From contig NZ_MVHU01000007.1 of the NCBI RefSeq assembly GCF_002086285.1, positions 110,158 through 174,157 on the forward strand: a DNA stretch of 64,000 bases, read 5' to 3'. The notes under the pieces are model-generated. The model searched no databases and was not told the origin of the DNA. It saw only the letters and a list, made by a program, of their open reading frames with translations. The translations under genes were made by a program, and so were the position numbers. Shown here piece after piece: positions 1 to 8,113 of this stretch (its first letter is position 1; every line of letters starts with the position of its first letter). This DNA comes from Mycolicibacter kumamotonensis (GTDB lineage: Bacteria; Actinomycetota; Actinomycetes; Mycobacteriales; Mycobacteriaceae).

Positions 1-457
1 GGATTTCGGCCTCGCTCAGCTCCCGCCGGACCCGGCCCGGCACCCCCGACACCAGCGACCGGGGCGGTATCACCATGCCCTGCGGGATGACGGCGCCGGC
101 CGCCACCAGTGAGCCCTCCCCCACGACCGCGCCGTTGAGGATGATCGCACCCATCCCGATCAACGAGTCGTCCTCGATGGTGCAGCCGTGCAGCACCGCG
201 TTGTGCCCGACGCTGACCCGCGCCCCGACCCGGGCCGGGAACTCCTTGTCGACATGGACGGTCACCCCGTCCTGGATGTTGGTGTCGACACCGATCTCGA
301 TCGGCTCCACCTCGGCGCGCAGCGTCGCCGAATACCAGACGCTGGCCCGGGCGGCCAGGTAGACCTGGCCGATCAGGCTGGCGTTGGGTGCCACCCACGA
401 CTCCGGGTGCAGCTGCGGGGCATGACCGCGGATGGGAACGATCAGCGGCTCGGGCAC
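1..457 (-). CDS. gamma-carbonic anhydrase / hexapeptide-repeat protein (3' end outside window)
   Basis: Left-handed beta-helix protein of the gamma-carbonic anhydrase family, of which about 152 residues are visible; the C-terminus lies beyond the window edge. Repeated hexapeptide-type turns are clear (for example NASLIGQVYL, EIGVDTNIQDG, ARVSVGHNAVLHGC, SLIGMGAIILNGAVV, SLVAAGAVIP). Histidines in VHVDK and VGHNAVLHGC sit where zinc ligands occur in this family. The GTG start at 457 lies 4 bp beyond the crotonase stop codon, so the gene is the last visible member of the thiolase-crotonase operon. Family members may be carbonic anhydrases or non-catalytic carriers; the position here suggests a role tied to CoA-ester metabolism. 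The exact activity is unknown. Confidence 0.85.
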   Translation of the reverse strand, partial: MPEPLIVPIRGHAPQLHPESWVAPNASLIGQVYLAARASVWYSATLRAEVEPIEIGVDTNIQDGVTVHVDKEFPARVGARVSVGHNAVLHGCTIEDDSLIGMGAIILNGAVVGEGSLVAAGAVIPQGMVIPPRSLVSGVPGRVRRELSEAEI

Positions 458-461
458 CGCC

Positions 462-1250
462 TCAACGCGCCTTCCACACCGGTGCGCGTTTCTCGGCGAA
501 CGCGCGCGGCCCCTCCTTGGCGTCCTCGGAGCGCAGCAGCGTGGCGAACTCTCGGCCGGTTCGGGCCCAGCCGGCCGCCTCGCCGGGGATGGCGCCGTCC
601 TCGACCCCGTAGGCGATCCGCTTGCTGGCCCGCACCGACAGCGGCGCGTTGCCGGTGATCTCCTCGGCGAGCTTCAGCGCGGCCTGCAGGGCCCCGCCGT
701 CCTCCACCACCCGGTTGACCAGTCCCCAGCGGGCGGCGTCGGCGGCCGAGATCGGCTCCCCGGTGTAGAGCAATTCCAGGGCGATCTTGCGGGGCATTTG
801 GTCGATGATGCGGAACACCCCGCCGGCGCCGGCGATCAGGCCGCGTTTGACCTCCGGCAGCCCGAACTGGGCGCGCTGCTCGGCGACGACCAGGTCGCTG
901 GCCAATGCCAGCTCGGTGCCGCCGCCCAGCGCGGTGCCGTTGACGGCCGCGATGGTCGGCTTGTCGATGAAGTGCTGCACGTAGCCGGCGAAACCCCACT
1001 CCGGGTGGTCGGGGTGGTAGATGTTCTCCCGGTTGGCGATCGCCTTCAGGTCGGCGCCGGCACTGAACGACTTGTCGCCGGCGCCGGTGAGCACCACCGC
1101 GCGCACGGCGTCGTCGTCCTGGGCCTGCGCCAACGCGTCGCCGACTCCGGTGCTGACCGCACCGTTGATCGCGTTGCGGGCTTCGGGCCGGTTGATCGTG
1201 ATCAGCAGTACGTTTCCGCGCCGCTCGACGAGAACGGCCGCGTCACTCAC
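462..1250 (-). CDS. enoyl-CoA hydratase (crotonase family)
   Basis: Crotonase of 262 residues, the usual family length, expected to hydrate 2-enoyl-CoA in beta-oxidation. The oxyanion-hole segments SAGADL (63-68) and NGTALGG (about 104-110) are present. Both catalytic glutamates of true hydratases can be placed: E113 in GGTELALASD and E133 in LPEVKRG. The start overlaps the upstream thiolase stop (ATGA), indicating translational coupling, and the next gene begins within a few bases of its own stop. Thiolase plus hydratase plus a gamma-CA-like protein is a coherent acyl-CoA degradation operon. Gene content and position resemble the M. tuberculosis Rv1136 area. Substrate chain length cannot be read from the sequence. 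Confidence 0.93.
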   Translation of the reverse strand: MSDAAVLVERRGNVLLITINRPEARNAINGAVSTGVGDALAQAQDDDAVRAVVLTGAGDKSFSAGADLKAIANRENIYHPDHPEWGFAGYVQHFIDKPTIAAVNGTALGGGTELALASDLVVAEQRAQFGLPEVKRGLIAGAGGVFRIIDQMPRKIALELLYTGEPISAADAARWGLVNRVVEDGGALQAALKLAEEITGNAPLSVRASKRIAYGVEDGAIPGEAAGWARTGREFATLLRSEDAKEGPRAFAEKRAPVWKAR

Positions 1251-2392
1251 AGCAGCTCCAGGATGGTGGCGTTGGCCTGGCCGCCGCCCTCACACATGGT
1301 CTGAAGTCCGTAGCGAATCCCGTTGGCCCGCATGTGGTAGAGCATGGTGGTCATGATCCGGGCGCCGGATCCGCCGAGCGGGTGGCCGAGCGCGATCGCC
1401 CCGCCGTTGGGGTTGAGCTTCTTCGGGTCGGCGCCGATCTCGGCCAGCCACGCCATCGGCACCGGGGCGAAGGCCTCGTTGACCTCGAAGACCCCGATGT
1501 CATCGACGCTCAGGCCGCTGCGCTGCAGCGCCTTCTGAGTAGCCGGAATCGGCGCGGACAGCATCATCACCGGGTCGGCACCGGCCAGCGTCGCGGTGTG
1601 CACCCGCGCCAGCGGGGTGAGGCCGAGCTCTGCGGCCTTGGCCGCCGACATGAACAGCAGCGCCGCCGAGCCGTCGGAGATCTGGCTGGAGTTGCCGGCG
1701 TGGATGACGCCGTCTTCTTTGAACGCCGGCTTGAGCTGGGCCATCTTCTCCACGGTGGTGCCCCGGCGGATTCCCTCGTCTGCGCTGACCACATTGCCCT
1801 CGGCGTCCTTGATCCCGACGATCTCGTCGGTGAAGGCACCGGAATCCTGTGCAGCGGCGGCCTTTTCGTGCGACGCCAGGGCGAACTCGTCCAGCGCGGT
1901 GCGGTCCAGGCCCCACTTCTCGGCCATCATCTCCGCGCCGATGCCCTGGTTGGGGGTCTGGGTGTACCGGCTGCGGAACGCCTCGGGGTACGGGTGCCCG
2001 CCGTTGGCCAGCGACGAGCCCATCGGGGTGCGCGACATCGACTCCACACCCCCGGCGACCACGACGTCGTAGTGCCCGGCGACCACACCGGCGGCGGCGA
2101 AGTGCACCGACTGCTGGCTGGAGCCGCACTGGCGGTCCACGGTCACCCCGGGCACCGACTCGGGCCAGCCGGCGGTCAGCAGCGCGGTCCGGCCGATGTC
2201 CAGGGCCTGCTCACCGGCCTGCATGACGCAACCCCAGATCACGTCGTCGACCAGGGCCGGGTCCACCCCGGCGCGGCCGACCAGCTCGTTGAGTACCTGG
2301 GCGGACAGTTCGGCCGGGTGCACCCCGGACAGTCCGCCGTTGCGCTTGCCGATAGGCGAACGCACCGCTTCGACGATTACTGCTTCGGCCAT
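1247..2392 (-). CDS. acetyl-CoA acyltransferase (thiolase)
   Basis: Thiolase of 381 residues, close to the usual 390. The nucleophilic cysteine is C89 in VDRQCGSSQQS, and the catalytic histidine H337 (ALGHPLGGSGAR) and second cysteine C367 (CEGGGQAN) are intact, so the enzyme should be active. It would cleave 3-ketoacyl-CoA with CoA, or condense acyl-CoAs in reverse. The ATG at 2392 is preceded by a purine-rich GGAGAG stretch. It is the first gene of the minus-strand operon leading into the crotonase (4-bp overlap). It diverges from the NAD(P)-binding protein at 2496, so the 103-bp gap between them carries both promoters. Chain-length preference is not decidable here. Confidence 0.95.
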   Translation of the reverse strand: MAEAVIVEAVRSPIGKRNGGLSGVHPAELSAQVLNELVGRAGVDPALVDDVIWGCVMQAGEQALDIGRTALLTAGWPESVPGVTVDRQCGSSQQSVHFAAAGVVAGHYDVVVAGGVESMSRTPMGSSLANGGHPYPEAFRSRYTQTPNQGIGAEMMAEKWGLDRTALDEFALASHEKAAAAQDSGAFTDEIVGIKDAEGNVVSADEGIRRGTTVEKMAQLKPAFKEDGVIHAGNSSQISDGSAALLFMSAAKAAELGLTPLARVHTATLAGADPVMMLSAPIPATQKALQRSGLSVDDIGVFEVNEAFAPVPMAWLAEIGADPKKLNPNGGAIALGHPLGGSGARIMTTMLYHMRANGIRYGLQTMCEGGGQANATILELL

Positions 2393-2495
2393 GGCTGCTC
2401 TCCTTCATCAACGAGTTCCTTGACGACGATTGTCAACCGACGTCGTCGGCCGGCGTCCACGGGGGTACCCGCAGGGCTCGCGTAGCGTCGGATCC

Positions 2496-3158
2496 ATGGC
2501 GCGCATTGTGATCATCGGCGGCCACGGCAAGATCGCCCTGCTGCTCGGTCCCCTGCTGACCGAACGTGGAGACGAGGTGACCTCGATCTTCCGCAATCCC
2601 GACCATTCCGAGGAGGTCGCGGTGACCGGCGTGGCGCCGCTGGTGGCCGATATAGAGCAGCTCGACACCGACGCTCTGGCCGCATTGTTGGCCGGACACG
2701 ACGCGGTGGTGTTCTCCGCCGGCGCCGGCGGCGGCAACCCGGCGCGCACCTACGCGGTGGACCGCGACGCGGCGATCCGGACGATCGATGCCGCCGGTCG
2801 GGCCGGGGTGCGCCGGTTCGTGATGGTGTCCTACTTCGGCGCCGGCCCCGGGCACGGTGTGCCCGAAGGCGATCCGTTCTTCCCGTACGCCCAGGCCAAG
2901 GCCGCCGCCGACGCCCACCTGCGGGCCAGCGACCTGGATTGGACGGTGCTGGGACCGAGCCGGCTCACCCTGGAGCCGGCGTCCGGCCGCATCGAGACGG
3001 GCGCTGCGGCTCAGCGGCACGTCGAGAAGGCAGCGGTGTCGCGCGGCAACGTCGCACAGGTGATCGCGGCCTGCCTGATCGAGGACGCGACGATTCGCCG
3101 CACCATCGAGTTCAACGACGGCCAGACCCCCATCGAGGAGGCGCTTCGCGCCGTCTGA
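2496..3158 (+). CDS. NAD(P)-binding protein, atypical SDR / NmrA-like
   Basis: Protein of 220 residues with an N-terminal Rossmann fold (VIIGGHGKIALLL, with a GGxGKIA-type loop) and a YAQAKAAAD segment near residue 132 that resembles the Tyr-xxx-Lys of atypical short-chain dehydrogenases. It resembles NAD(P)H-binding NmrA/YwnB-type proteins, which reduce small substrates or sense redox state; the substrate is unknown. The ATG at 2496 is chosen because a TAGCGT box at 2483-2488 ends 7 nt before it, the arrangement of a leaderless mycobacterial promoter. The gene ends immediately before the metE promoter and riboswitch and is probably a separate transcription unit. Confidence 0.85.
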   Translation: MARIVIIGGHGKIALLLGPLLTERGDEVTSIFRNPDHSEEVAVTGVAPLVADIEQLDTDALAALLAGHDAVVFSAGAGGGNPARTYAVDRDAAIRTIDAAGRAGVRRFVMVSYFGAGPGHGVPEGDPFFPYAQAKAAADAHLRASDLDWTVLGPSRLTLEPASGRIETGAAAQRHVEKAAVSRGNVAQVIAACLIEDATIRRTIEFNDGQTPIEEALRAV

Positions 3159-3163
3159 CCGGG

Positions 3164-3169
3164 TAGCCT
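3164..3169 (+). promoter_or_regulatory. probable -10 box of the riboswitch-metE transcript
   Basis: TAGCCT fits the mycobacterial -10 pattern TANNNT. It places the transcription start about 7 nt downstream, at or just before the first bases of the cobalamin riboswitch P1 stem (3178). The 5' untranslated region would therefore be about 365 nt and begin directly with the aptamer. It overlaps the region just after the stop of the preceding gene. Confidence 0.5.
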
Positions 3170-3177
3170 GGGTGATG

Positions 3178-3396
3178 CAGCTGGTCTGCCGACGCCTGGT
3201 GGCGTCGGCATCGAGCGCGACGCGGGGTTTAGCTGGTTTTCTGCGGAGCGCGAGAGGGAACCCGGTGAGAATCCGGGACTGTCCCGCAGCGGTATGCAGG
3301 AACGACCGCCGTCAACGGCACTGGTCATTGACTGGGAAGCGACGGCCATTAGGAGCACCCCGGTGCGTGCCTGCGAGTCCGAAGACCTGCCAGTTG
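3178..3396 (+). promoter_or_regulatory. cobalamin (AdoCbl/B12) riboswitch upstream of metE
   Basis: The conserved landmarks of a cobalamin aptamer are present in order: GAGGGAACCCGGTGAGAATC with GACTGTCCCGCAGCGGTATGC (about 3250-3300), a GGCACTGG / GACTGGGAAGCGA core (about 3318-3345), and the B12 box CGAGTCCGAAGACCTGCCAG (3373-3392). The closing P1 helix can pair CAGCTGG (3178-3184) with CCAGTTG (3390-3396). It sits 145 nt upstream of metE on the same strand, as known for mycobacterial metE, where B12 represses the B12-independent enzyme. The expression platform lies in 3397-3540; I could not settle whether it works through a terminator or by hiding the ribosome site. Confidence 0.95.
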
Positions 3397-3540
3397 TGCT
3401 GGGTGCGCCGCGCCCGGCGGATCATCGCCTCGCGGAATGGGCGTCTGGTCGTGAGGGTTGTAGTGCGATGAATGCACGGGACCGGATTGACCGGGCGACG
3501 GCCGGCGTTGACCCACCCCTGCCGATTGAAGGATCACATC

Positions 3541-5811
3541 GTGACAGCTCAACCCTTTACCTCCACCATTCTCGGCTCCCCCAGGATCGGTCCGCGCCGT
3601 GAACTCAAGCGCGCCACCGAGAGCTACTGGGCCGGCCGGATCGGCCAGGACGAACTGAAGAACGTCGCGGCCGGCCTGCGCCGCGACACCTGGGCGCAGC
3701 TGGCCGACGCCGGGCTGGACTCGGTACCGGTGAACACGTTCTCCTACTACGACCAGATGCTGGACACCGCAGTGCTGTTCGGTGCGCTCCCGAAGCGGGT
3801 GGCCGGTGTCACCGACGAATTGGACCGCTACTTCGCCGCGGCCCGGGGCAACTCCGACGTCGCCCCGCTGGAGATGACGAAGTGGTTCGACACCAACTAC
3901 CACTACATCGTTCCCGAGATCGGCCCGGACACGACGTTCGCGCTGAACCCGGCCAAGGTGCTCTCCGAGCTGGCCGAGGCCACGGAGCAGGGTGTCAACG
4001 CGCGCCCGGTGCTCATCGGCCCGATCACGTTCCTGCTGTTGAGCAAGGCCGTCGACGGTGGACCGTCGCCGATCTTCCGGCTCGACGAGCTGACCGATCT
4101 CTACGCCGATCTGCTGGGCCAGCTGGCCGACGCCGGCGCCGAGTGGGTGCAGATCGACGAACCGGTGCTGGTGACCGACGTCGCCGCCGACGCGCCCGCG
4201 CTGGCCGAGCAGGTCTACGCCCGCCTCGGCGCAGTGAGTAAGCGGCCGGCGATCTTCGTGGCGACCTACTTCGGCGACCCGGGCGCGGCGCTACCGGCCC
4301 TGGCCCGCACCCCGGTGGAGGCTATCGGCGTCGATCTGGTCTACGGCCCGAACACCAAGATCGCGTCCGTGCCGGAGCTGGCTTCCAAGACCCTGGTCGC
4401 AGGGGTCGTCGATGGCCGCAACATCTGGCGCACCGACCTGCAGGCCGCACTGGCCAAGCTGGCGTCGCTGCTCGGAAGTGCCGCGGCTATCGCGGTATCC
4501 ACCTCCTGCTCGACCCTGCACGTCCCCTACTCACTGGAGCCCGAGACGGGTCTGGACGAGAGCCTGCGCAGCTGGCTGGCGTTCGGCGCCGAGAAGGTGG
4601 CCGAGGTGGTCACGTTGGCCCGCGCCCTGCGTGACGGCCGCGAAGCGGTGGCCGACGCGATCGCCGCGTCCAACGCCGCAGTCGCCTCACGCAAGGCCGA
4701 CCCGCGGCTGAACAACGCCGAGGTCCGCTCCCGGATCGCCACGATCACCGCATCCGGTGCGCAGCGCGGCAGCGCCGAGGCCCGCCGTGCCGCGCAGGCG
4801 GAGCGGCTGCATCTGCCGACCCTGCCGACCACCACGATCGGGTCGTTCCCGCAGACGGTCGATATCCGCAAGGCCCGTGCTGCGCTGGCCGCCGGGGAGA
4901 TCGACCAGGCCGAGTACACCCGCCGGATGAAGGCCGAGATCGCCGCGGTGATCAAGCTGCAGGAAGACCTCGGGCTCGATGTGCTGGTGCACGGTGAGCC
5001 GGAGCGCAACGACATGGTGCAGTACTTCGCCGAGCAGCTCGACGGCTTCTTCGCCACCACCAACGGGTGGGTGCAGTCCTACGGCAGTCGCTGCGTGCGC
5101 CCGCCGGTGCTCTTCGGCGACGTGGCCCGGCCGCACGCCATGACCGTCGAGTGGGCCACCTACGCCCAGTCGTTGACCGACAAGCCGGTCAAGGGCATGC
5201 TGACCGGTCCGGTGACGATCCTGGCCTGGTCGTTCGTCCGCGACGACCAGCCGCTGGCCGACACCGCCAACCAGGTGGCGCTGGCCATCCGCGACGAGAC
5301 GGTGGACCTGGAGAAGGCCGGCATCGCGGTGATCCAGGTCGACGAGCCGGCCCTGCGCGAGCTGCTGCCGCTGCGCAAAGCCGACCAGCAGGCCTATCTG
5401 GACTGGGCGGTCGGCGCCTTCCGGCTGTCGACCTCCGGGGTGAGCGACTCGACCCAGATCCACACCCACCTGTGCTACTCGGAGTTCGGCGAGGTGATCG
5501 GGGCGATCGCCGATCTGGACGCCGACGTCACCTCGATCGAGGCGGCCCGCTCGCACATGGAGGTGCTCGACGATCTCAACGCGGCGGGGTTCGCAGGCGC
5601 AGTGGGGCCGGGTGTCTACGACATCCACTCCCCGCGGGTGCCCAGCACCGACGAGATGGCCGCATCACTGCGTGAGGCGCTGGATGCCGTTCCGGCGCAA
5701 CGCCTCTGGGTGAATCCGGACTGCGGCCTCAAGACCCGCAAGACCGACGAGGTGACCGCTTCGCTGGCCAACCTGGTCGCCGCCGCGAAGAAGGCCCGCG
5801 CCGGGGTGTAG
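3541..5811 (+). CDS. metE: 5-methyltetrahydropteroyltriglutamate--homocysteine methyltransferase (B12-independent methionine synthase)
   Basis: Protein of 756 residues, the normal MetE length (about 755-760). It transfers the methyl group of methyl-tetrahydropteroyl-triglutamate to homocysteine in the cytosol, the last step of methionine synthesis. Two similar TIM barrels are visible. The C-terminal half carries the zinc ligands: histidine and cysteine in HTHLCYSEF, glutamate in [11 protein letters not shown] and cysteine in NPDCGLKTR. The GTG at 3541 is chosen because GAAGGA stands 7 nt upstream and the protein then starts with [17 protein letters not shown], as in other mycobacterial MetE. 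An in-frame ATG at 3472 would add an unlikely 23-residue leader. Expression is very likely repressed by cobalamin through the upstream riboswitch. Confidence 0.97.
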   Translation: MTAQPFTSTILGSPRIGPRRELKRATESYWAGRIGQDELKNVAAGLRRDTWAQLADAGLDSVPVNTFSYYDQMLDTAVLFGALPKRVAGVTDELDRYFAAARGNSDVAPLEMTKWFDTNYHYIVPEIGPDTTFALNPAKVLSELAEATEQGVNARPVLIGPITFLLLSKAVDGGPSPIFRLDELTDLYADLLGQLADAGAEWVQIDEPVLVTDVAADAPALAEQVYARLGAVSKRPAIFVATYFGDPGAALPALARTPVEAIGVDLVYGPNTKIASVPELASKTLVAGVVDGRNIWRTDLQAALAKLASLLGSAAAIAVSTSCSTLHVPYSLEPETGLDESLRSWLAFGAEKVAEVVTLARALRDGREAVADAIAASNAAVASRKADPRLNNAEVRSRIATITASGAQRGSAEARRAAQAERLHLPTLPTTTIGSFPQTVDIRKARAALAAGEIDQAEYTRRMKAEIAAVIKLQEDLGLDVLVHGEPERNDMVQYFAEQLDGFFATTNGWVQSYGSRCVRPPVLFGDVARPHAMTVEWATYAQSLTDKPVKGMLTGPVTILAWSFVRDDQPLADTANQVALAIRDETVDLEKAGIAVIQVDEPALRELLPLRKADQQAYLDWAVGAFRLSTSGVSDSTQIHTHLCYSEFGEVIGAIADLDADVTSIEAARSHMEVLDDLNAAGFAGAVGPGVYDIHSPRVPSTDEMAASLREALDAVPAQRLWVNPDCGLKTRKTDEVTASLANLVAAAKKARAGV

Positions 5812-5817
5812 TTCCCC

Positions 5818-5849
5818 GCCATCTCGCCATCTCGCCATCTCGCCATCTC
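5818..5849. repeat. four perfect 8-bp tandem repeats
   Basis: The unit GCCATCTC occurs four times without change, directly after the metE stop codon. It lies immediately before a long inverted repeat and could be a slippage-prone microsatellite that varies among strains. Confidence 0.9.
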
Positions 5850-5855
5850 ACCGCC

Positions 5856-5909
5856 AGCAGACGCAGAATCGCACGCAAGCAGGCATCGCGGTGCGATTCT
5901 GCGTCTGCT
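5856..5909. repeat. 19-bp perfect inverted repeat, possible metE terminator or palindromic intergenic unit
   Basis: The left arm AGCAGACGCAGAATCGCAC (5856-5874) and right arm (5891-5909) are exact reverse complements around a 16-nt loop. There is no T-run, as is usual for hairpins after mycobacterial genes. The position, 45 bp after the metE stop, suits transcription termination. I recall similar GCAGACGCA-type palindromes in intergenic regions of other mycobacteria, so it may also be a dispersed repeat unit. Confidence 0.7.
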
Positions 5910-6028
5910 CGCCGGGGTAACCGACCCGCCGGGCGAAATCCCCGATCGGCAGCAAGGTCGTCACACCGTCGAGTGTGGAGTCTCCCCCAGGGGCAGAGTC
6001 AGCACATCGGTGCAACTAACCTCCAGGC

Positions 6029-6907
6029 ATGGACTTCACCACCCTCCGACACGAGGTCACCGACGGCATCCTCACGGTGTATCTGAACCGACCGGACAAC
6101 CTCAACGCCTTCACCGTCGAGATGGCCGAGGAGTTGGAGCGCACCTTCGTCGAGGTCAACAACGACGACGACGTCCGCGCGGTGATCGTCACCGGTGAGG
6201 GGCGGGCGTTCTGCGCGGGGATGGACCTGTCCAGCTCGGGCAACGTGTTCGGCCTGGATGAGACCAAGTCCCCGACACTGGCCGACATGGCCGATCTCGA
6301 CGATCCGGAGCTGGCCCGGGTGCGCGACACCGGCGGGCGGGTGACGCTGGCGATCTACGGCTGCCGCAAGCCGGTGATCGCCGCGGTCAACGGTGCCGCG
6401 GTCGGGATCGGCGCCACCATGATGCTGGCGATGGACGCCCGGCTGTTCTCCACCAAGGCGCGGTTCGGTCTGGTGTTCGGGAAGCTCGGAATCACCCCGG
6501 AGGCCTGCTCGACCTGGTTCCTGCCCCGGATCGTCGGCATGCCAACGGCTTTGGACCTGCTCTACCGCGCCGACATCCTCGACGCCGACGCCGCACACGC
6601 CTGCGGGATTGCCCAGTCGCTGCACGAGCCGGACGCGCTGCTGGCCGAGGCGCGCGCGCTGGCCGACGCCTGGACCAAGGGCCGCTCGCCGGTGTCGTTC
6701 GCGCTGATCCGCCAGATGCTCTACCGCAACTCCGCGCAACCCGATCCGGTAGAGGCCCACCGGGTGGATTCGCTGGCCATGTTCTACACCAGCATCGGAG
6801 ACGGAGCCGACGGAGTGCGGGCCTTCCTGGAAAAGCGTGACCCGCAGTTCACCTCCCGGGCATCGCAGATGCCGCCGTTCTACGGCGAGTGGGTCCCACG
6901 CGAGTAG
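6029..6907 (+). CDS. crotonase/enoyl-CoA hydratase-like protein lacking the hydratase glutamates
   Basis: Crotonase-fold protein of 292 residues. CoA-binding and oxyanion elements are visible (RAFCAGMDL near 59-67, NGAAVGIGAT near 121-130). The two catalytic glutamates of enoyl-CoA hydratase are not at their usual places: the GGGCELxxxxD equivalent reads VGIGATMMLAMD, and the FGxPE position reads FGLVFG. A GITPEACSTW segment (about 144-153) carries an alternative acid. An isomerase or another crotonase activity is therefore more likely than simple hydration. The gene is monocistronic; TAACCT at 6017-6022 ends 6 nt before the ATG, a leaderless-type promoter. Confidence 0.88.
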   Translation: MDFTTLRHEVTDGILTVYLNRPDNLNAFTVEMAEELERTFVEVNNDDDVRAVIVTGEGRAFCAGMDLSSSGNVFGLDETKSPTLADMADLDDPELARVRDTGGRVTLAIYGCRKPVIAAVNGAAVGIGATMMLAMDARLFSTKARFGLVFGKLGITPEACSTWFLPRIVGMPTALDLLYRADILDADAAHACGIAQSLHEPDALLAEARALADAWTKGRSPVSFALIRQMLYRNSAQPDPVEAHRVDSLAMFYTSIGDGADGVRAFLEKRDPQFTSRASQMPPFYGEWVPRE

Positions 6908-6918
6908 ACCCCTCGGTC

Positions 6919-7155
6919 TTACGCCTCGGGCAGTTCGGCGAAGCGCTTTTTGACACCGTTGTACCAGCCCATCGCCTTCATCGGACGGCGCCAGCGGCCC
7001 TTCATGTCGGCTCGGGCGGGCACGTGGGCGTCGTCGCCGGCCCTGACGAGTTCCTTGAGGTGGCGGTCCTGCGCCTTGATGATCTCGTCGGCGCTCTCAC
7101 CGCGGTGGACGAAGTTGCACGGGCCACCTAAGTCCTGGCAGGTCATGGTCTTCAC
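6919..7155 (-). CDS. small DUF1059-like protein
   Basis: Protein of 78 residues beginning with KTMTCQDLGGPCNFVHRG, with a cysteine-containing N-terminus (C6 and C13) and a SADEIIKAQDRHLKE segment, as in DUF1059 proteins. These are short, soluble and of unknown function. The GTG at 7155 is chosen over longer upstream starts because AGGAGGAGA stands just 5' of it. It is divergent from the ECF sigma factor gene at 7237 and converges on the crotonase. The cysteines and histidine could bind metal; no function is assigned. Confidence 0.7.
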   Translation of the reverse strand: MKTMTCQDLGGPCNFVHRGESADEIIKAQDRHLKELVRAGDDAHVPARADMKGRWRRPMKAMGWYNGVKKRFAELPEA

Positions 7156-7236
7156 GGGATTCTCCTCCTCTGGTCGCACCGGGCGGTCCGGGTGCGTCAG
7201 GATGTTGACGCACCCGACGACGAAAGTGTGACCGCC

Positions 7237-8091
7237 ATGGTGAGCGACGAGCAGCTTGCTCACGGCTTCGAGGCCGAGCGCCCCCGCCTGCAGCGCATCG
7301 CTGCGCACATCCTGGGCGATGCCGACGCGGCGCAGGACGTCGTTCAGCAGGCGTGGTTGCGGCTGGTGGCCGCAGACGCCCCGATCACCAATCTGCCGGG
7401 CTGGCTGACCACGGTGACCTCTCGGCTGTGCTTGGACCGGCTACGAGCTCGTACGCCGATACCGACGGAGTCGGTCGACGTTGAGACGACCGCACCCGAT
7501 CCCGCCGACGACGTGGTACTGGCTGACACCGTCGGGATCGCACTGCAGGTGGTGCTCGACCGGCTCACGCCCGCCGAGCGGGTGGCGTTTGTCTTGCACG
7601 ACAGCTTCGGTTTTGACTTCGAGTTGATCGCGACGATGCTCGACACCACCGCGGTCGCGGCACGCAAGCTGGCCTCGCGGGCTCGGGCCAAGGTGCGCCC
7701 GCCAGCACCCGTCGATGCCCTCGCCGACTGGGAGGTCGTGGACGCCTTTATGGCCGCGGCGCGCGAGGGAGACTTCGCACAGCTGCTCGAGTTGCTGGCT
7801 CCCGACGTGGTGGTGACTGCCGATGCGTCCGCGGTTGCGCTCGGTACGCCGACTCGCATGGAAGGCGCCGGCGAGGTAGCCGGTTTCTTCAACGGCGCTG
7901 CGGCAGCTGCCTTTGCCGTCTTCGTCGAGAATCGCCCGGGCGCCGCCTGGATCCACCGCGGGCAGGTCAAGGTCGCCTTCGACTTCACCGTCATGGCCGG
8001 GCAGATCCATCACCTGCGATTCCGTGCGGCCGAGGACGTCCTGGCGGGTGTCCGGCATCGTGTCGGCGGCAACGCCCGGGATTCCGGCTGA
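7237..8091 (+). CDS. ECF sigma factor with C-terminal SnoaL-like domain (SigI/SigJ/ECF41 type)
   Basis: Protein of 284 residues in two parts. Residues 1-165 hold sigma region 2 (DADAAQDVVQQAWLRL) and region 4 (LTPAERVAFVLHDSFGFDFE, then TTAVAARKLASRARAKVR). Residues about 170-284 form a SnoaL-like alpha+beta domain of the kind that modulates ECF41-type sigma factors without a separate anti-sigma factor. No anti-sigma gene lies next to it, which fits. The ATG at 7237 is the start closest to the conserved domain; a GTG at 7228 is possible. It would direct core RNA polymerase to a small regulon, often including a neighbouring enzyme; the DUF1059 gene is the only divergent partner. Confidence 0.88.
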   Translation: MVSDEQLAHGFEAERPRLQRIAAHILGDADAAQDVVQQAWLRLVAADAPITNLPGWLTTVTSRLCLDRLRARTPIPTESVDVETTAPDPADDVVLADTVGIALQVVLDRLTPAERVAFVLHDSFGFDFELIATMLDTTAVAARKLASRARAKVRPPAPVDALADWEVVDAFMAAAREGDFAQLLELLAPDVVVTADASAVALGTPTRMEGAGEVAGFFNGAAAAAFAVFVENRPGAAWIHRGQVKVAFDFTVMAGQIHHLRFRAAEDVLAGVRHRVGGNARDSG

Positions 8092-8113
8092 CCTTCGCCA
8101 GTCGAGCTGCCTG

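Noticed and set aside
432..1304. Long open frame on the plus strand opposite the crotonase
   Set aside because: It is a GC-bias shadow of the intact crotonase with catalytic residues on the minus strand; its product has no domain.
2410..2417. AACGAGTT core between the thiolase and the NAD(P)-binding gene, considered as a KstR site
   Set aside because: The flanking T and A of TNNAACNNGTTNNA are both absent, so only a weak half-match remains.
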